A stretch of DNA of 63,297 nt, taken from Alphaproteobacteria bacterium HGW-Alphaproteobacteria-18 (lineage in GTDB: Bacteria > Pseudomonadota > Alphaproteobacteria > Caulobacterales > Hyphomonadaceae). The stretch is from positions 1-63,297 of the forward strand of contig PHEH01000016.1 of assembly GCA_002841155.1 (NCBI GenBank). The letters are read 5' to 3'. Both the position numbers and the translations under genes were made by a program. The notes below the pieces were generated by a model. It was not told where the DNA came from, searched no databases, and saw only the letters and a list, made by a program, of their open reading frames with translations. Below are positions 1 to 8,196 of this stretch, piece by piece (the first letter of the stretch is position 1; each line of letters starts with the position of its first letter).

Positions 1-50
1 CGGGCATAATACCTCCGCCTGCGGAGGGGGTGGGGAAAGAAAGTTTTATT

Positions 51-235
51 CGCGGATTTGCTACAGGTTTGGGGAGAATAATGGTGGATAGGGTGAGTTT
101 TAGCTGAGAGCGCCCCCACCCTAGCCCTCCCCATTTTCATGGGGAGGGGACCTGTTGTTTTGTGGGGAGAGATCAGTTTTCAGCGGGCGGGACCTGCCCC
201 TCCCCATGAAAATGGGGAGGGCTAGGGTGGGGCGC
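51..235 (+). repeat. dispersed twin-hairpin repeat, copy A
   Basis: Two hairpins with the same 10-bp arms (CCCTCCCCAT / ATGGGGAGGG) lie at 125-148 and 198-221, and the two units are themselves inverted relative to each other, with about 38-nt near-identical arms. The stretch before them (from about 51, beginning CGCGGATTTG) and the spacer between them (beginning ACCTGTTGTT) both recur, inverted, at the far end of the window (63088-63290). This twin-hairpin layout resembles REP/BIME-type intergenic repeats. No gene is seen in 1-322. Confidence 0.75.
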
Positions 236-240
236 GGTGA

Positions 241-315
241 GGACAATCCGGGACAAATCGGGACAGTTTGGGACAAACTCGGACACTCTGGGACACTTCA
301 GGACAATCCGGGACA
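241..315. repeat. 10-bp-phased GGACA array (8 units)
   Basis: GGACA begins at exactly 241, 251, 261, 271, 281, 291, 301 and 311, so eight pentamers are spaced by 10 bp with variable 5-nt spacers. The array lies directly 3' of the GST stop codon (323-325, minus strand), where it reads as TGTCC repeats. A second array of the same motif is at 62501-62556. Function is unknown. One-helical-turn phasing would suit a protein binding one DNA face, or a structured 3' RNA. Confidence 0.85.
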
Positions 316-322
316 GTTGCGG

Positions 323-934
323 TCATGCAGGCGCCATGTGCCAGGTGTCATAGTCGGCAACAGCGCCCTGCCAGGGGAGGTTGGCGACGCGGTCTACCCA
401 GTCGCGGATCAGAGGGTCGTCGGGGGTCGCGTCCTTGAACCAGAGGAAGGGGGACGCGAGGAGAAGGTCGGCGGCGGTGAGGCGTTCACCCATCAGCCAG
501 GGGCCCTGCTCCAGCGCGCCGCGGATGCGGGCGATGAGTTCGGGCATGCCTCGGAAGGTGGCCGTGAGGACGGGATCCTGGAGGCCCATATAGGAGAAGA
601 CGACCACAGGTTCGACCACGCCGCCATACCAGGAGAGCCAGGAGAGGAAGCGGCCGCGCTGGGGGTCGCCCACGGGGACGCCGAATTCGGAGGCCGGGAA
701 GAGGTCTGTCAGGTAGAGGATGATGGCGGGGCTTTCCCAGATTTCGACGCCGTCATGGACGAGAACAGGCACCTTGCCTTCCGGATGAGGGTTGAGGGGA
801 TCGCGCCCGCCGGTGCCGTCCTGCCGGGGAATCGAGACGATCCGGACGGTGACCTGGTCCAGGATGCCCATGGCATGCAGGAGGCCGATGATGCGGGTCG
901 AGCGGGAATGGGGGGAATGGTAAAGCGTGAGCAT
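323..934 (-). CDS. glutathione S-transferase family protein
   Basis: Soluble 203-aa protein of the cytosolic GST fold. The N-terminal thioredoxin-like domain shows an early Tyr/Ser active-site region (YHSPHSRSTR), the cis-Pro segment GKVPVLVHDG and the glutathione-contacting E-S-P-A (WESPAIILYL). The C-terminal helical domain ends with the usual LTAADLLLASP N-capping box. The ATG at 934 has AAGGAGA eight bases upstream. It is divergent from the WYL regulator at 1037, and a palindrome lies in the shared 102-bp promoter, so regulation by that protein is likely. Family assignment is firm; substrate is unknown. Confidence 0.9.
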   Translation of the reverse strand: MLTLYHSPHSRSTRIIGLLHAMGILDQVTVRIVSIPRQDGTGGRDPLNPHPEGKVPVLVHDGVEIWESPAIILYLTDLFPASEFGVPVGDPQRGRFLSWLSWYGGVVEPVVVFSYMGLQDPVLTATFRGMPELIARIRGALEQGPWLMGERLTAADLLLASPFLWFKDATPDDPLIRDWVDRVANLPWQGAVADYDTWHMAPA

Positions 935-990
935 GTCAGGTCTCCTTCAGGAGTGCTTGCCGGGGGTGGCATGGAGACACTATGGTGCCC

Positions 991-1017
991 CCCTCCTGAC
1001 AGTTTCCGTCAGGAGGG
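991..1017. promoter_or_regulatory. palindromic operator between GST and WYL regulator
   Basis: Perfect inverted repeat, CCCTCCTGAC / GTCAGGAGGG, 10-bp arms and a 7-nt centre (AGTTTCC), in the divergent GST/regulator promoter and 19 bp upstream of the regulator ATG. The position suggests an autoregulatory site for the YafY-type regulator that also controls the GST. The palindrome is seen; the binding is inferred. Confidence 0.65.
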
Positions 1018-1036
1018 TTTGTCTAGTATCTCGCTT

Positions 1037-1732
1037 ATGGCCCGCACTGATCGTCTCTTCCGCCTGCTGCACCTGATGCGCACCCTGCCCCGCCCCGTGA
1101 CGGCGGCGCGGCTGGCGCAGGAAACCGAGGTGTCCGAGCGGGCGATCTACCGCGACATTGCTGCCCTGCGCGCGGCGGGCGCGCGGATCGATGGGGAGGC
1201 GGGCTATGGCTATGTGCTGGAGGAAGACCCGGCCCTGCCGCCACAGAGCTTTACACGGATTGAAATCGAGGCGCTGCTGATCGGCCTTTCCGAGGCGCAG
1301 AATTCCGGCGACCGCGAAATTGCCGAAGCAGCGCAGCAAGCGCTGGCAAAGGTGATCGCCACCCTGCCCGAGCGCCAGCAGCGCGAAGCGGCCCATGCGG
1401 TGCATTACGTGTTCCGGTATGACCGGCGGGAAGTGCCCGCGCGGGACCTGGCGCTGATCCGCAAGGCGTGCTGGGAGGAAGAAACGCTACGCCTTTCCTA
1501 TCGCGACGAAGCGGGCAAGGAAACTGAGCGGGTCGTCCTTCCCCTGACGATCCTCTATGCGGAGAAGGTGCTCGTGCTGCTGGCCTGGTGCCAGCTGAGA
1601 CAAGACTGGCGGAGCTTCCGGATTGACCGGATTGCAGCCGCCCGGCGGACGGGGGAGAGCTTCCGTCCCCGGAGGGTTTCAATGCTGCGGGAGTATACAG
1701 AGCGGATGAAGGCGCGGGGGCGGCCGGTTTAA
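1037..1732 (+). CDS. YafY/WYL-domain HTH transcriptional regulator
   Basis: 231-aa regulator. Residues about 1-60 form an HTH_11/DeoR-like winged helix (RLFRLLHLMR, then TAARLAQETEVSERAIYRDI), and the C-terminal half is a WYL-type ligand-sensing domain with the core LRLSYRDEAGKETERVVLPL. An upstream in-frame extension is open back to 155, but it runs antisense through the GST gene and the GGACA array, so it is rejected. The ATG at 1037 gives the family's normal length. Divergent from GST across the palindrome at 991-1017, hence probably a local repressor responding to an electrophile or metabolite (inference). Confidence 0.88.
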   Translation: MARTDRLFRLLHLMRTLPRPVTAARLAQETEVSERAIYRDIAALRAAGARIDGEAGYGYVLEEDPALPPQSFTRIEIEALLIGLSEAQNSGDREIAEAAQQALAKVIATLPERQQREAAHAVHYVFRYDRREVPARDLALIRKACWEEETLRLSYRDEAGKETERVVLPLTILYAEKVLVLLAWCQLRQDWRSFRIDRIAAARRTGESFRPRRVSMLREYTERMKARGRPV

Positions 1733-1750
1733 GTTGCAGTTTGCCGAGAG

Positions 1751-1811
1751 GGACCCCACCCCACCCCTCCCCATAGCCATGGGGAGGGTTGGGGTGGGGT
1801 GGCTATCGGCC
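1751..1811. repeat. single-hairpin repeat between convergent genes
   Basis: The same CCCTCCCCAT / ATGGGGAGGG hairpin as copy A (stem 1765-1788), flanked by longer C-rich/G-rich arms and ending GGCTATCGGCC. It shares over 30 bp with one half of the repeat at 63088-63133 in the opposite orientation. It lies between the convergent regulator (stop 1732) and amidase (stop 1825), where it may also act as a bidirectional transcription stop, though no T-run follows. Confidence 0.75.
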
Positions 1812-1824
1812 TGGTCAGAAACGA

Positions 1825-3429
1825 TCAGCGCTGCATCGCGGCGGCGATTTCCGGGCGGTCTTCTGCCGTTTGCAGATATTTGGGATCGGGGCGCAGCCCG
1901 GTGGCCTGCTCGTAGGCGTAGCCATAGGCGAGGATGGCGGCGTCGGTATCCTTGCCGCCCATGAAGGAGAGGCCGATGGGGATGCCGTGGACCTCGCCCA
2001 TAGGGACGGTGAGATGCGGATAGCCGGCGACGGCGGCGAGGAAACCGGCGCCCGCCCATTCGGGCCAGACATCGCCATTGACCGGATCGACGCGCGGCGC
2101 GACCGGACCGGAGGGCGAGACGAGCGCATCAACCCCATATTCCTTCAGCATGCGGTCAATACCGTTATCGCGGGTGGCGGACTGGACGAGGGCGAGGGCG
2201 TCCAGATAGGCCGCGTCGGTGAGCGGGCCGAGGGCGTCTGACGCCTCGAACTGATCCTGATTGAAGATGGCGAGTTCGGTGCCGGCATGCGCGATATTGA
2301 AAGCGATGACATCGCTCAGCGTGCGGGTCTCGACTTCCGGCGGAGCGGCGGTGAGGTAGGCGTTGAGGCTGTCCTTGAACTCGTATTGCAGGACAAGCAG
2401 TGTGGCGGCCCAGAAATCACCGGGGAGTTTGAGTTCCTCGATCTCGACAACCTCCGCGCCAAGACTGCGCAGCAGACTGACGGAATCGTTGAAGCGGGTG
2501 ATGATGTCCTGATTGGAGCCGACGACGGCGCGCAGGACACCGATGCGTTTTCCGGCCAGGGCATCGGCAGAGAGGGCGGCGGTGTAATCGGTCCCGCCTG
2601 CGTCCATGGCATTCATCAGGAGGGCGGCGCCGGCGACGGATTTCGTCATCGGGCCGGCGGTGTCCTGGCTGGGCGAGATGGGAATGATGCCTGCCTGCGA
2701 AACCCGGCCAACGGTTGGCTTGAATCCGACGAGGCCGTTGACGTTGGCCGGGCAGATGATGGAGCCGTTGGTTTCCGTACCCACGCCGCCCGCAGCGAGC
2801 GAGGCGGCAATGGCGGCGCCCGTGCCGGAGCTGGAGCCGCAGGGGGAGCGGTCGAGCATGTGGGGGTTGCGGACTTGTCCGCCCACGGAGGACCATCCGC
2901 TGAGGGAACTGTTGGACCGGAAGTTTGCCCATTGGCTGAGATTGGTCTTGCCGAGGATCACGGCGCCCTGGGCCCGCAGACCGGCGGCGAGGGGACTGTC
3001 GCGGCCGGTGATATTGGCGGCGAGCGCAAAAGACCCGGCGGTGGTCGGCATCGGATCAAGCGTTTCGATATTGTCTTTCAGGAGGATCGGGAGGCCGTCG
3101 AGGGGGCCGAGCGCCTCGCCGCGCGCGCGGCGGGCGTCGGAGGCCTGCGCCTGGGCGAGGGCGTCCGGATTGACCACGAGGATGGACTGGAGGCGCGGGC
3201 CGGCGCGGTCGATGGCCTCGATGCGGGAGAGATAGGCGGCGGTGAGCGCGGCTGAGGTCAGTTCGCCGCTGGCGAGGGCGGCGGAGAGTTCGGGGAGGGT
3301 TTTTGCGAGGAGGCCGGTGGCTTCGTAGCCGGGGGCGATGGGGGCGATTGCGACTGGGGCTGGCGGGACCGTTGTTGAGCAGGCGGCCAGGGCCAACGGG
3401 GCCAGTGCGGCTGTGATCTGGATTTTCAT
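1825..3429 (-). CDS. amidase-signature family lipoprotein
   Basis: 534-aa amidase-signature hydrolase (amide bonds; Ser-cisSer-Lys triad). The catalytic Lys is in LLKDNIET, the cis-Ser in SPCGSSSGTGAA, and the nucleophile in GTETNGSIICPAN; a GFKPTVGRVS segment follows as usual. The N-terminus is a lipoprotein signal (MKIQITAALAPLALAAC), giving a lipidated Cys near residue 17, so it is probably periplasmic and membrane-anchored. The frame is open to 3456, but the ATG at 3429 is chosen because GGGAGAGGG precedes it and it starts the signal peptide. Substrate unknown. Confidence 0.88.
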   Translation of the reverse strand: MKIQITAALAPLALAACSTTVPPAPVAIAPIAPGYEATGLLAKTLPELSAALASGELTSAALTAAYLSRIEAIDRAGPRLQSILVVNPDALAQAQASDARRARGEALGPLDGLPILLKDNIETLDPMPTTAGSFALAANITGRDSPLAAGLRAQGAVILGKTNLSQWANFRSNSSLSGWSSVGGQVRNPHMLDRSPCGSSSGTGAAIAASLAAGGVGTETNGSIICPANVNGLVGFKPTVGRVSQAGIIPISPSQDTAGPMTKSVAGAALLMNAMDAGGTDYTAALSADALAGKRIGVLRAVVGSNQDIITRFNDSVSLLRSLGAEVVEIEELKLPGDFWAATLLVLQYEFKDSLNAYLTAAPPEVETRTLSDVIAFNIAHAGTELAIFNQDQFEASDALGPLTDAAYLDALALVQSATRDNGIDRMLKEYGVDALVSPSGPVAPRVDPVNGDVWPEWAGAGFLAAVAGYPHLTVPMGEVHGIPIGLSFMGGKDTDAAILAYGYAYEQATGLRPDPKYLQTAEDRPEIAAAMQR

Positions 3430-3623
3430 GGATGCCCTCTCCCGAACTAGTACCAATTACGGTAGCCATCCTTGAGAGTATCACAAGCGACTTAATTAAG
3501 GCTGGAGCGATGAGAGAGTGCTCTTGAGCCACTTGGCACTATTGATTTTTAAATGATGCTAGCACAATCAGACAATCGTAGTAGTGAACAACGTTTGGCT
3601 ATCAGCTCACTGAACGTACCAGT

Positions 3624-4328
3624 CTATTGGGGCCAGAAAACAGCGCTTGTTAATTCCAAGTATGTTGGTTCTTCGAAATGGGCGACTGTTCCTGTTTCAA
3701 ATAAATCAAGAAAAGATTCGGCCTCCAAACTATCTGTATTAATATGCCCAGAGATTTCTGAAACCAAATCCACACAAGCCGTAATAATAATCGGAATTAT
3801 ATTGATGAATATTCGCTCAAACGCATATTCTTCCTGCTCGCACCAAGGTTCGAATATCTGAACCCCAATAGCTGACATTGAAGCTGCAACTGAAGCTGCG
3901 TGGCGAGGATGACGCCTGTCCAAGTACTCACGCATATCATACCAAGAAACGTAATATTCAGCAAACGATCCGCCATCGTCTTGATCCGTGGAAGGAAAAT
4001 TCACGAGAATATAGTTTACCGGTTCATCTTCAGTTCGAGCGCAACGATGTATGCCCCGGATGCCTCTCGCATGATTGTGATGACGAGCGTTTCTTATCTG
4101 CAAAACAAAGGCGCAAAAAGGATTGGCGTAGAAATCAAAGTTGATTTCCTCATGCTGCTGCGCGGCATCGTGCAAACCGTGAAACGAATTTAAAATTCCG
4201 TCTGCAGCGTGATCGATGTTCCCAACGGCTTCCGGCGCATCAATCAACATTAGAGCTTGAAATCGGATATACTGTTCACCAAACACGCGGAGTGCTTGAG
4301 CCAGCGACTCAAATCTTTGTGAAATCAT
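3624..4328 (-). CDS. AT-rich orphan protein with a HEPN-like R-x4-H motif
   Basis: 234-aa soluble protein that I do not recognise. Near the middle it has FVLQIRNARHHNHARG, which contains R-N-A-R-H-H, matching the R-x4-6-H active-site pattern of HEPN ribonuclease folds. It is followed by VNYILVNFP and SFAEYYVSWYDMREYLDRR. The motif is seen; the HEPN assignment is only a suggestion. The gene and both flanks (about 3457-4415) are much more AT-rich than the surroundings, with weak ribosome-binding signals, which suggests horizontal acquisition. No partner (nucleotidyltransferase, antitoxin) lies beside it: neighbours are the amidase and ettA. Confidence 0.7.
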   Translation of the reverse strand: MISQRFESLAQALRVFGEQYIRFQALMLIDAPEAVGNIDHAADGILNSFHGLHDAAQQHEEINFDFYANPFCAFVLQIRNARHHNHARGIRGIHRCARTEDEPVNYILVNFPSTDQDDGGSFAEYYVSWYDMREYLDRRHPRHAASVAASMSAIGVQIFEPWCEQEEYAFERIFINIIPIIITACVDLVSEISGHINTDSLEAESFLDLFETGTVAHFEEPTYLELTSAVFWPQ

Positions 4329-4415
4329 GAATTTTCAAGCACCCACACCATTCTAGCCCAATCCTTAGTTGGAATTTCCCAAGAAAATGAAAAGAACGAA
4401 TGGGGAGCCACCGCC

Positions 4416-6080
4416 CTACCGCGAGAACTTCTTGAATTTCAGGCGTTTCGGATTGACGGCGTCTTCGCCGAGGCGGCGTTTCTTGTCTTCGAGGTAGGAC
4501 GAGAAATCGCCTTCGAACCATTCGACATGGCTGTCGCCCTCGAAGGCGAGGATGTGGGTGGCCATCCGGTCGAGGAACCAGCGATCGTGCGAGATGATAA
4601 CGGCGCAGCCGGGGAAGTTGTCGAGGCCTTCTTCGAGGGCCTGCAAGGTTTCCACGTCGAGGTCGTTGGTCGGTTCATCGAGCAGGAGGAGGTTGTGGCT
4701 GCCGCGGAGCATCTTGGCGAGGTGGACGCGGTTGCGCTCACCGCCCGAGAGGATGCCGACTTTCTTCTGCTGGTCGGTGCCCTTGAAGTTGAAGGCGCCG
4801 ACATAGGCGCGGGACATGACCGACACACCGCCGAGATCAATGACGTCCGTACCGCCGGAGATTTCTTCCCAGACGTTCTTGTTCGGGTCGAGCTTGTCGC
4901 GGCTCTGGTCGACATAGCCGATCTTGACCGTCTCGCCGACGCGCAGGGCGCCGGTGTCGGGCTTTTCCTGGCCGAGGATCATCTTGAACAGCGTCGACTT
5001 ACCCGCGCCGTTGGGACCGATGACGCCGACGATACCGCCGGGGGGCAGTTTGAAGTCGAGATTCTCGATGAGCACATTGTCGCCGAACGCCTTGCTGAGC
5101 CCTTCGGCCTCCAGCACCACGCCGCCGAGGCGGGGGCCGGGGGGAATGCGGATCTGCGCGGTCATCACCTTCTCGCGCTCTGCCTCCGAGGCCATCTTCT
5201 CATAGGCGGTGATACGCGCCTTGGACTTGGCCTGGCGGGCCTTCTGGCCGGAGCGGACCCATTCGAGTTCCTTGGCGAGGGTGCGCTTGCGGCCGACATC
5301 GTCGCGCGCTTCCTGCTCCATCCGCTTGGCTTTCTGTTCGACCCAGCCTGAATAGTTGCCCTGGAAGGGCACGCCGCGGCCCCGGTCCAGCTCGAGAATC
5401 CAGGTGGTGATGTCGTCGAGGAAGTAGCGGTCGTGGGTCACGAGGATGACGCAGCCGGGGAAGTTGATCAGGTAGTTCTGCAGCCAGGCGACGGTTTCGG
5501 CGTCGAGGTGGTTGGTCGGTTCGTCCATCAGGATCATGTCGGGCTTCGACAGGAGCAGCTGGCAGATCGCCACGCGGCGGACTTCACCGCCCGAGAGGGT
5601 GGTGACGTCAGAGTCGTTGTCCGGGCAGCGCAGGGCGTTCATCGCCATTTCGATCTTGGAGTCGATGTCCCAGGCATCGGCCGCGTCGATCTGCTCCTGC
5701 AGCTTGGTCATCTCTTCCATCAGCTCGTCGGAATAGTCCTCGCCGAGCTTGGTCGAAATCTCGTTGAACTTGTCGAGCATCTGCTTTTCCGGACAGGAGG
5801 CAGCGACATTTTCAAACGCGGTCAGTTTGGGGTCGAGCTTCGGCTCCTGCGGGAGGTAGCCGACCTTGACGCCGTCAGCGGCCCAGGCCTCGCCGGAAAA
5901 ATCCTTGTCCTCGCCCGCCATGATGCGCAGCAGGGTCGATTTACCCGATCCGTTGACGCCGACCACACCGATCTTGGCATCCGGGAGGAAGTTCAGGTGG
6001 ATGTTTTCAAACACCTTCTTGCCGCCGGGATAGGCCTTGGTGAGGCCCTGCATGTGAAAAACGATCTGGGGACCGGCCAT
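4416..6080 (-). CDS. ettA: energy-dependent translational throttle protein EttA (ABC-F)
   Basis: 554-aa ABC-F ATPase acting on the ribosome, not in transport: there are no membrane segments. Two nucleotide-binding domains in tandem: Walker A GVNGSGKST near residue 41 and GPNGAGKST in the second half, LSGGE signatures in both, and Walker B segments followed by DEPTNHLDAE and DEPTNDLDVE. The charged linker between domains (KRMEQEARDDVGRKRTLAKE) and total length fit EttA, which binds the ribosomal E site and couples initiation to ATP/ADP status. ATG at 6080 has AAGGAA upstream. Probably monocistronic. Confidence 0.95.
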   Translation of the reverse strand: MAGPQIVFHMQGLTKAYPGGKKVFENIHLNFLPDAKIGVVGVNGSGKSTLLRIMAGEDKDFSGEAWAADGVKVGYLPQEPKLDPKLTAFENVAASCPEKQMLDKFNEISTKLGEDYSDELMEEMTKLQEQIDAADAWDIDSKIEMAMNALRCPDNDSDVTTLSGGEVRRVAICQLLLSKPDMILMDEPTNHLDAETVAWLQNYLINFPGCVILVTHDRYFLDDITTWILELDRGRGVPFQGNYSGWVEQKAKRMEQEARDDVGRKRTLAKELEWVRSGQKARQAKSKARITAYEKMASEAEREKVMTAQIRIPPGPRLGGVVLEAEGLSKAFGDNVLIENLDFKLPPGGIVGVIGPNGAGKSTLFKMILGQEKPDTGALRVGETVKIGYVDQSRDKLDPNKNVWEEISGGTDVIDLGGVSVMSRAYVGAFNFKGTDQQKKVGILSGGERNRVHLAKMLRGSHNLLLLDEPTNDLDVETLQALEEGLDNFPGCAVIISHDRWFLDRMATHILAFEGDSHVEWFEGDFSSYLEDKKRRLGEDAVNPKRLKFKKFSR

Positions 6081-6271
6081 GAGCGGGAATTCCTTCAGGT
6101 TCTGGAAATGGGGGTTTCAGCGCGCGATGTGGCGCGGCGCGGCGACAAGATCAAGCGAAGAACGGCATTCCCGGACCAAAGAGCTGATTCTCCGAACCCT
6201 CACACGGGCCCGGTTGTTTTTGATCTTCGCCGCGTGAGCCCGAAAGCCGGGCCCACTTTCCGGAATGCCCC

Positions 6272-7204
6272 TCAGTCCGCGAAACCCCAGGTGATGAGGT
6301 TCTTTGCCGCGAGTTCGTCAAGCCAGACACGGTCATGGCTGGGGAAGACGACCAGGCCGGGTTCGGCCTGCATCAGATCGTGCAGGGCGCGGATCTGGGT
6401 GCGGATCGCGTCCCGGTCCTCGTTCGGATCGAAGACGATGAACTGGGTGAAAACCGGCCGCATGGTCAGCTGCTCGATCGAAGTCATCGACCAGACGATG
6501 TCGCCGACCATCAGGTATTCCTGCCCGTTCTCCAGTGTGATGAAGACGAGTTGGCTGCCCGGCGTGTGGCCCGGCATGGGGACAATGACCACACCGGGCG
6601 CGACGAGCTGAACGCTGCCGTCCAGGCGCGGCGTGAGACCGGCAAGAACCGGGTCGAGCGTTCCAAGCGCAAATTGCGGCAGGGCGGCGATCTGCGGGGC
6701 GTTGAGGTAGAGGTGCGGCGCCAGGCTGGCCGGGTCCGGGTGACGCGCGACGGCCATGACATGGTCGAGGTGCTCGTGCGTGATCAGGACTTGCGAGGCC
6801 TCCAGCATGGCGCCCGTGAGGGCACCATATGCAGCGTCGTCAAATCTCCAGACCCCCTGGGATTGGAGCATGCCTTCGGATGTGAGCCGGTCGACGGCGC
6901 CGCCAATGACCAGCGTAGACTCCGGAAATACGATCTGGACGGAATTGTAGGAGGTGAGCCACCGGTCGCCGAAGGCGCCCGCGCGGGCGGCGAGCATGGG
7001 CGCGGCGTCGGAGCCGACTTCCAGGACGCGGATTTCAACCGGACGTACGCCGCCCGCCTCGCGAACCATTGCCCGCCAGGCATCAATATCAACAACGCCG
7101 GGCGCGGCCTTGGGCGCCTGGCTGAATCCGACGAACAGCCACCATCCGCCAATCAGCGCCAACAACACGATCGTCCCTGCAATTCCCGCAAGCCATTTCA
7201 GCAT
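6272..7204 (-). CDS. membrane-anchored metallo-beta-lactamase-fold hydrolase
   Basis: 310-aa protein. An N-terminal membrane segment (LAGIAGTIVLLALIGGWWLFVG) anchors it, with the catalytic domain probably periplasmic. The MBL metal ligands are visible in order: HEHLDH, MPGHTPGSQ, VGDIVW and FPSHD, i.e. a complete binuclear zinc site. Start chosen at 7204, where GGGAGAGGA precedes the ATG; the frame continues to 7252 without a ribosome-binding site. The substrate cannot be told; lactonase or other hydrolase activity is possible. The spacer to ettA (6081-6271) holds a GGGCCCGG / CCGGGCCC inverted repeat and no gene. Confidence 0.85.
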   Translation of the reverse strand: MLKWLAGIAGTIVLLALIGGWWLFVGFSQAPKAAPGVVDIDAWRAMVREAGGVRPVEIRVLEVGSDAAPMLAARAGAFGDRWLTSYNSVQIVFPESTLVIGGAVDRLTSEGMLQSQGVWRFDDAAYGALTGAMLEASQVLITHEHLDHVMAVARHPDPASLAPHLYLNAPQIAALPQFALGTLDPVLAGLTPRLDGSVQLVAPGVVIVPMPGHTPGSQLVFITLENGQEYLMVGDIVWSMTSIEQLTMRPVFTQFIVFDPNEDRDAIRTQIRALHDLMQAEPGLVVFPSHDRVWLDELAAKNLITWGFAD

Positions 7205-7391
7205 ATCTGCGTCCTCTCCCGTTTTGCCTTTTTGTAGACCGGCTGTGAACATAAATCAAATCAATCATTATTCACAGGCTCCGCAACGCGTCCCGCTTGC
7301 GTCCTCGTGCGGGCAGGAAGTGACAGGCGCGATGGCGCTGGTCCGGACTGGCAGAAGACTCTAAGCTCAGCCTGTTTGCGAAGGGACGCAT

Positions 7392-8144
7392 ATGGCACAG
7401 CAGGAAACGAAACCCGCCGGCTATGGTGAGGATGACATGACGCGCGGCTCGGGCTGGGACGCGCTGCTGGATGATCTGTTCGGACTGAATGTGCGGGCGT
7501 TGCGCACGCTGGCGGTGTCGGTGATCTGGCCCGCGAAGCTGTTCTCGGCGGCGCGCGACCGTGACTGGCTGGACCGTTACACGCCCTCGATCCGGCTGGT
7601 GTTCACGCTGATTGCGACGGTCGTTTTCCTGAAATTCCTCTGGGTGAACGAGGCTTCGGCCCTGTTTGCCTATACCCAGGCGACCATCGAGGCGATGGAC
7701 CTGGAGTTTCCCGGCCGCAGCGCAGAAGACGCCACGCGGGAATATCTGGCGACCCTTCTGGTGACCTATCCCTTCAGCTATTTCGGCGTGCATGCGGTGT
7801 TTGCGCTGATGCTGAACATCTGGGGCAAGGGCACGCCCCTGCCCGTGCGTATCCGCCTTTACTTCGTGACGCTTGTTCCGCTGCTTCTGCTGGGGGTCGT
7901 CAGTACGGTCGCCTATGCCTGGGTTGATCCGGCGCAGATGGACCTGATGGCGAGCTTGGGATTTGTGCTGCTGTTTGGATTATATGTGCTGACCCTGATG
8001 CGGGGGCTGTCGCCCGTGCATCAGGCCGGGCCAAGGCTGGGCCGGAGCCTGTTGGGCGGAACCCTCATGACGATGGCCGATCTGCTGGTAAGCCTGGTCT
8101 CTTCCCTCTGGGCGGTGACCTGGCTTTATGCCACCGCGGGCTGA
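7392..8144 (+). CDS. hypothetical multi-pass inner-membrane protein
   Basis: 250-aa protein with about five hydrophobic segments (LVFTLIATVVFLKFL; LATLLVTYPFSYFGVHAVFALML; LYFVTLVPLLLLGVVSTVAYAW; LMASLGFVLLFGLYVLTL; TMADLLVSLVSSLWAVTWLY) after a roughly 60-residue cytoplasmic N-terminus. The layout recalls Yip1- or DUF3667-type membrane proteins, but I cannot assign it firmly. AAGGGA sits just upstream of the ATG. Its stop is 52 bp from the DPP-IV-like gene on the same strand, so co-transcription is possible. Confidence 0.75.
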   Translation: MAQQETKPAGYGEDDMTRGSGWDALLDDLFGLNVRALRTLAVSVIWPAKLFSAARDRDWLDRYTPSIRLVFTLIATVVFLKFLWVNEASALFAYTQATIEAMDLEFPGRSAEDATREYLATLLVTYPFSYFGVHAVFALMLNIWGKGTPLPVRIRLYFVTLVPLLLLGVVSTVAYAWVDPAQMDLMASLGFVLLFGLYVLTLMRGLSPVHQAGPRLGRSLLGGTLMTMADLLVSLVSSLWAVTWLYATAG

Positions 8145-8196
8145 GCGGCGCCTTACCCTGATGACATGGACGGAATCCGGGCTAGTCTCCCGCTCC

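Noticed and set aside
241..315. CRISPR array
   Set aside because: Units are 5 bp with 5-nt spacers; far too short for CRISPR repeats, and there are no cas genes.
155..1036. Upstream extension of the WYL regulator frame, about 294 residues
   Set aside because: It runs antisense through the GST gene and the GGACA array; the normal family start is the ATG at 1037.
4416..6080. ABC transporter ATPase
   Set aside because: Two fused NBDs with an ABC-F linker and no permease gene nearby; it is a ribosome-acting EttA.
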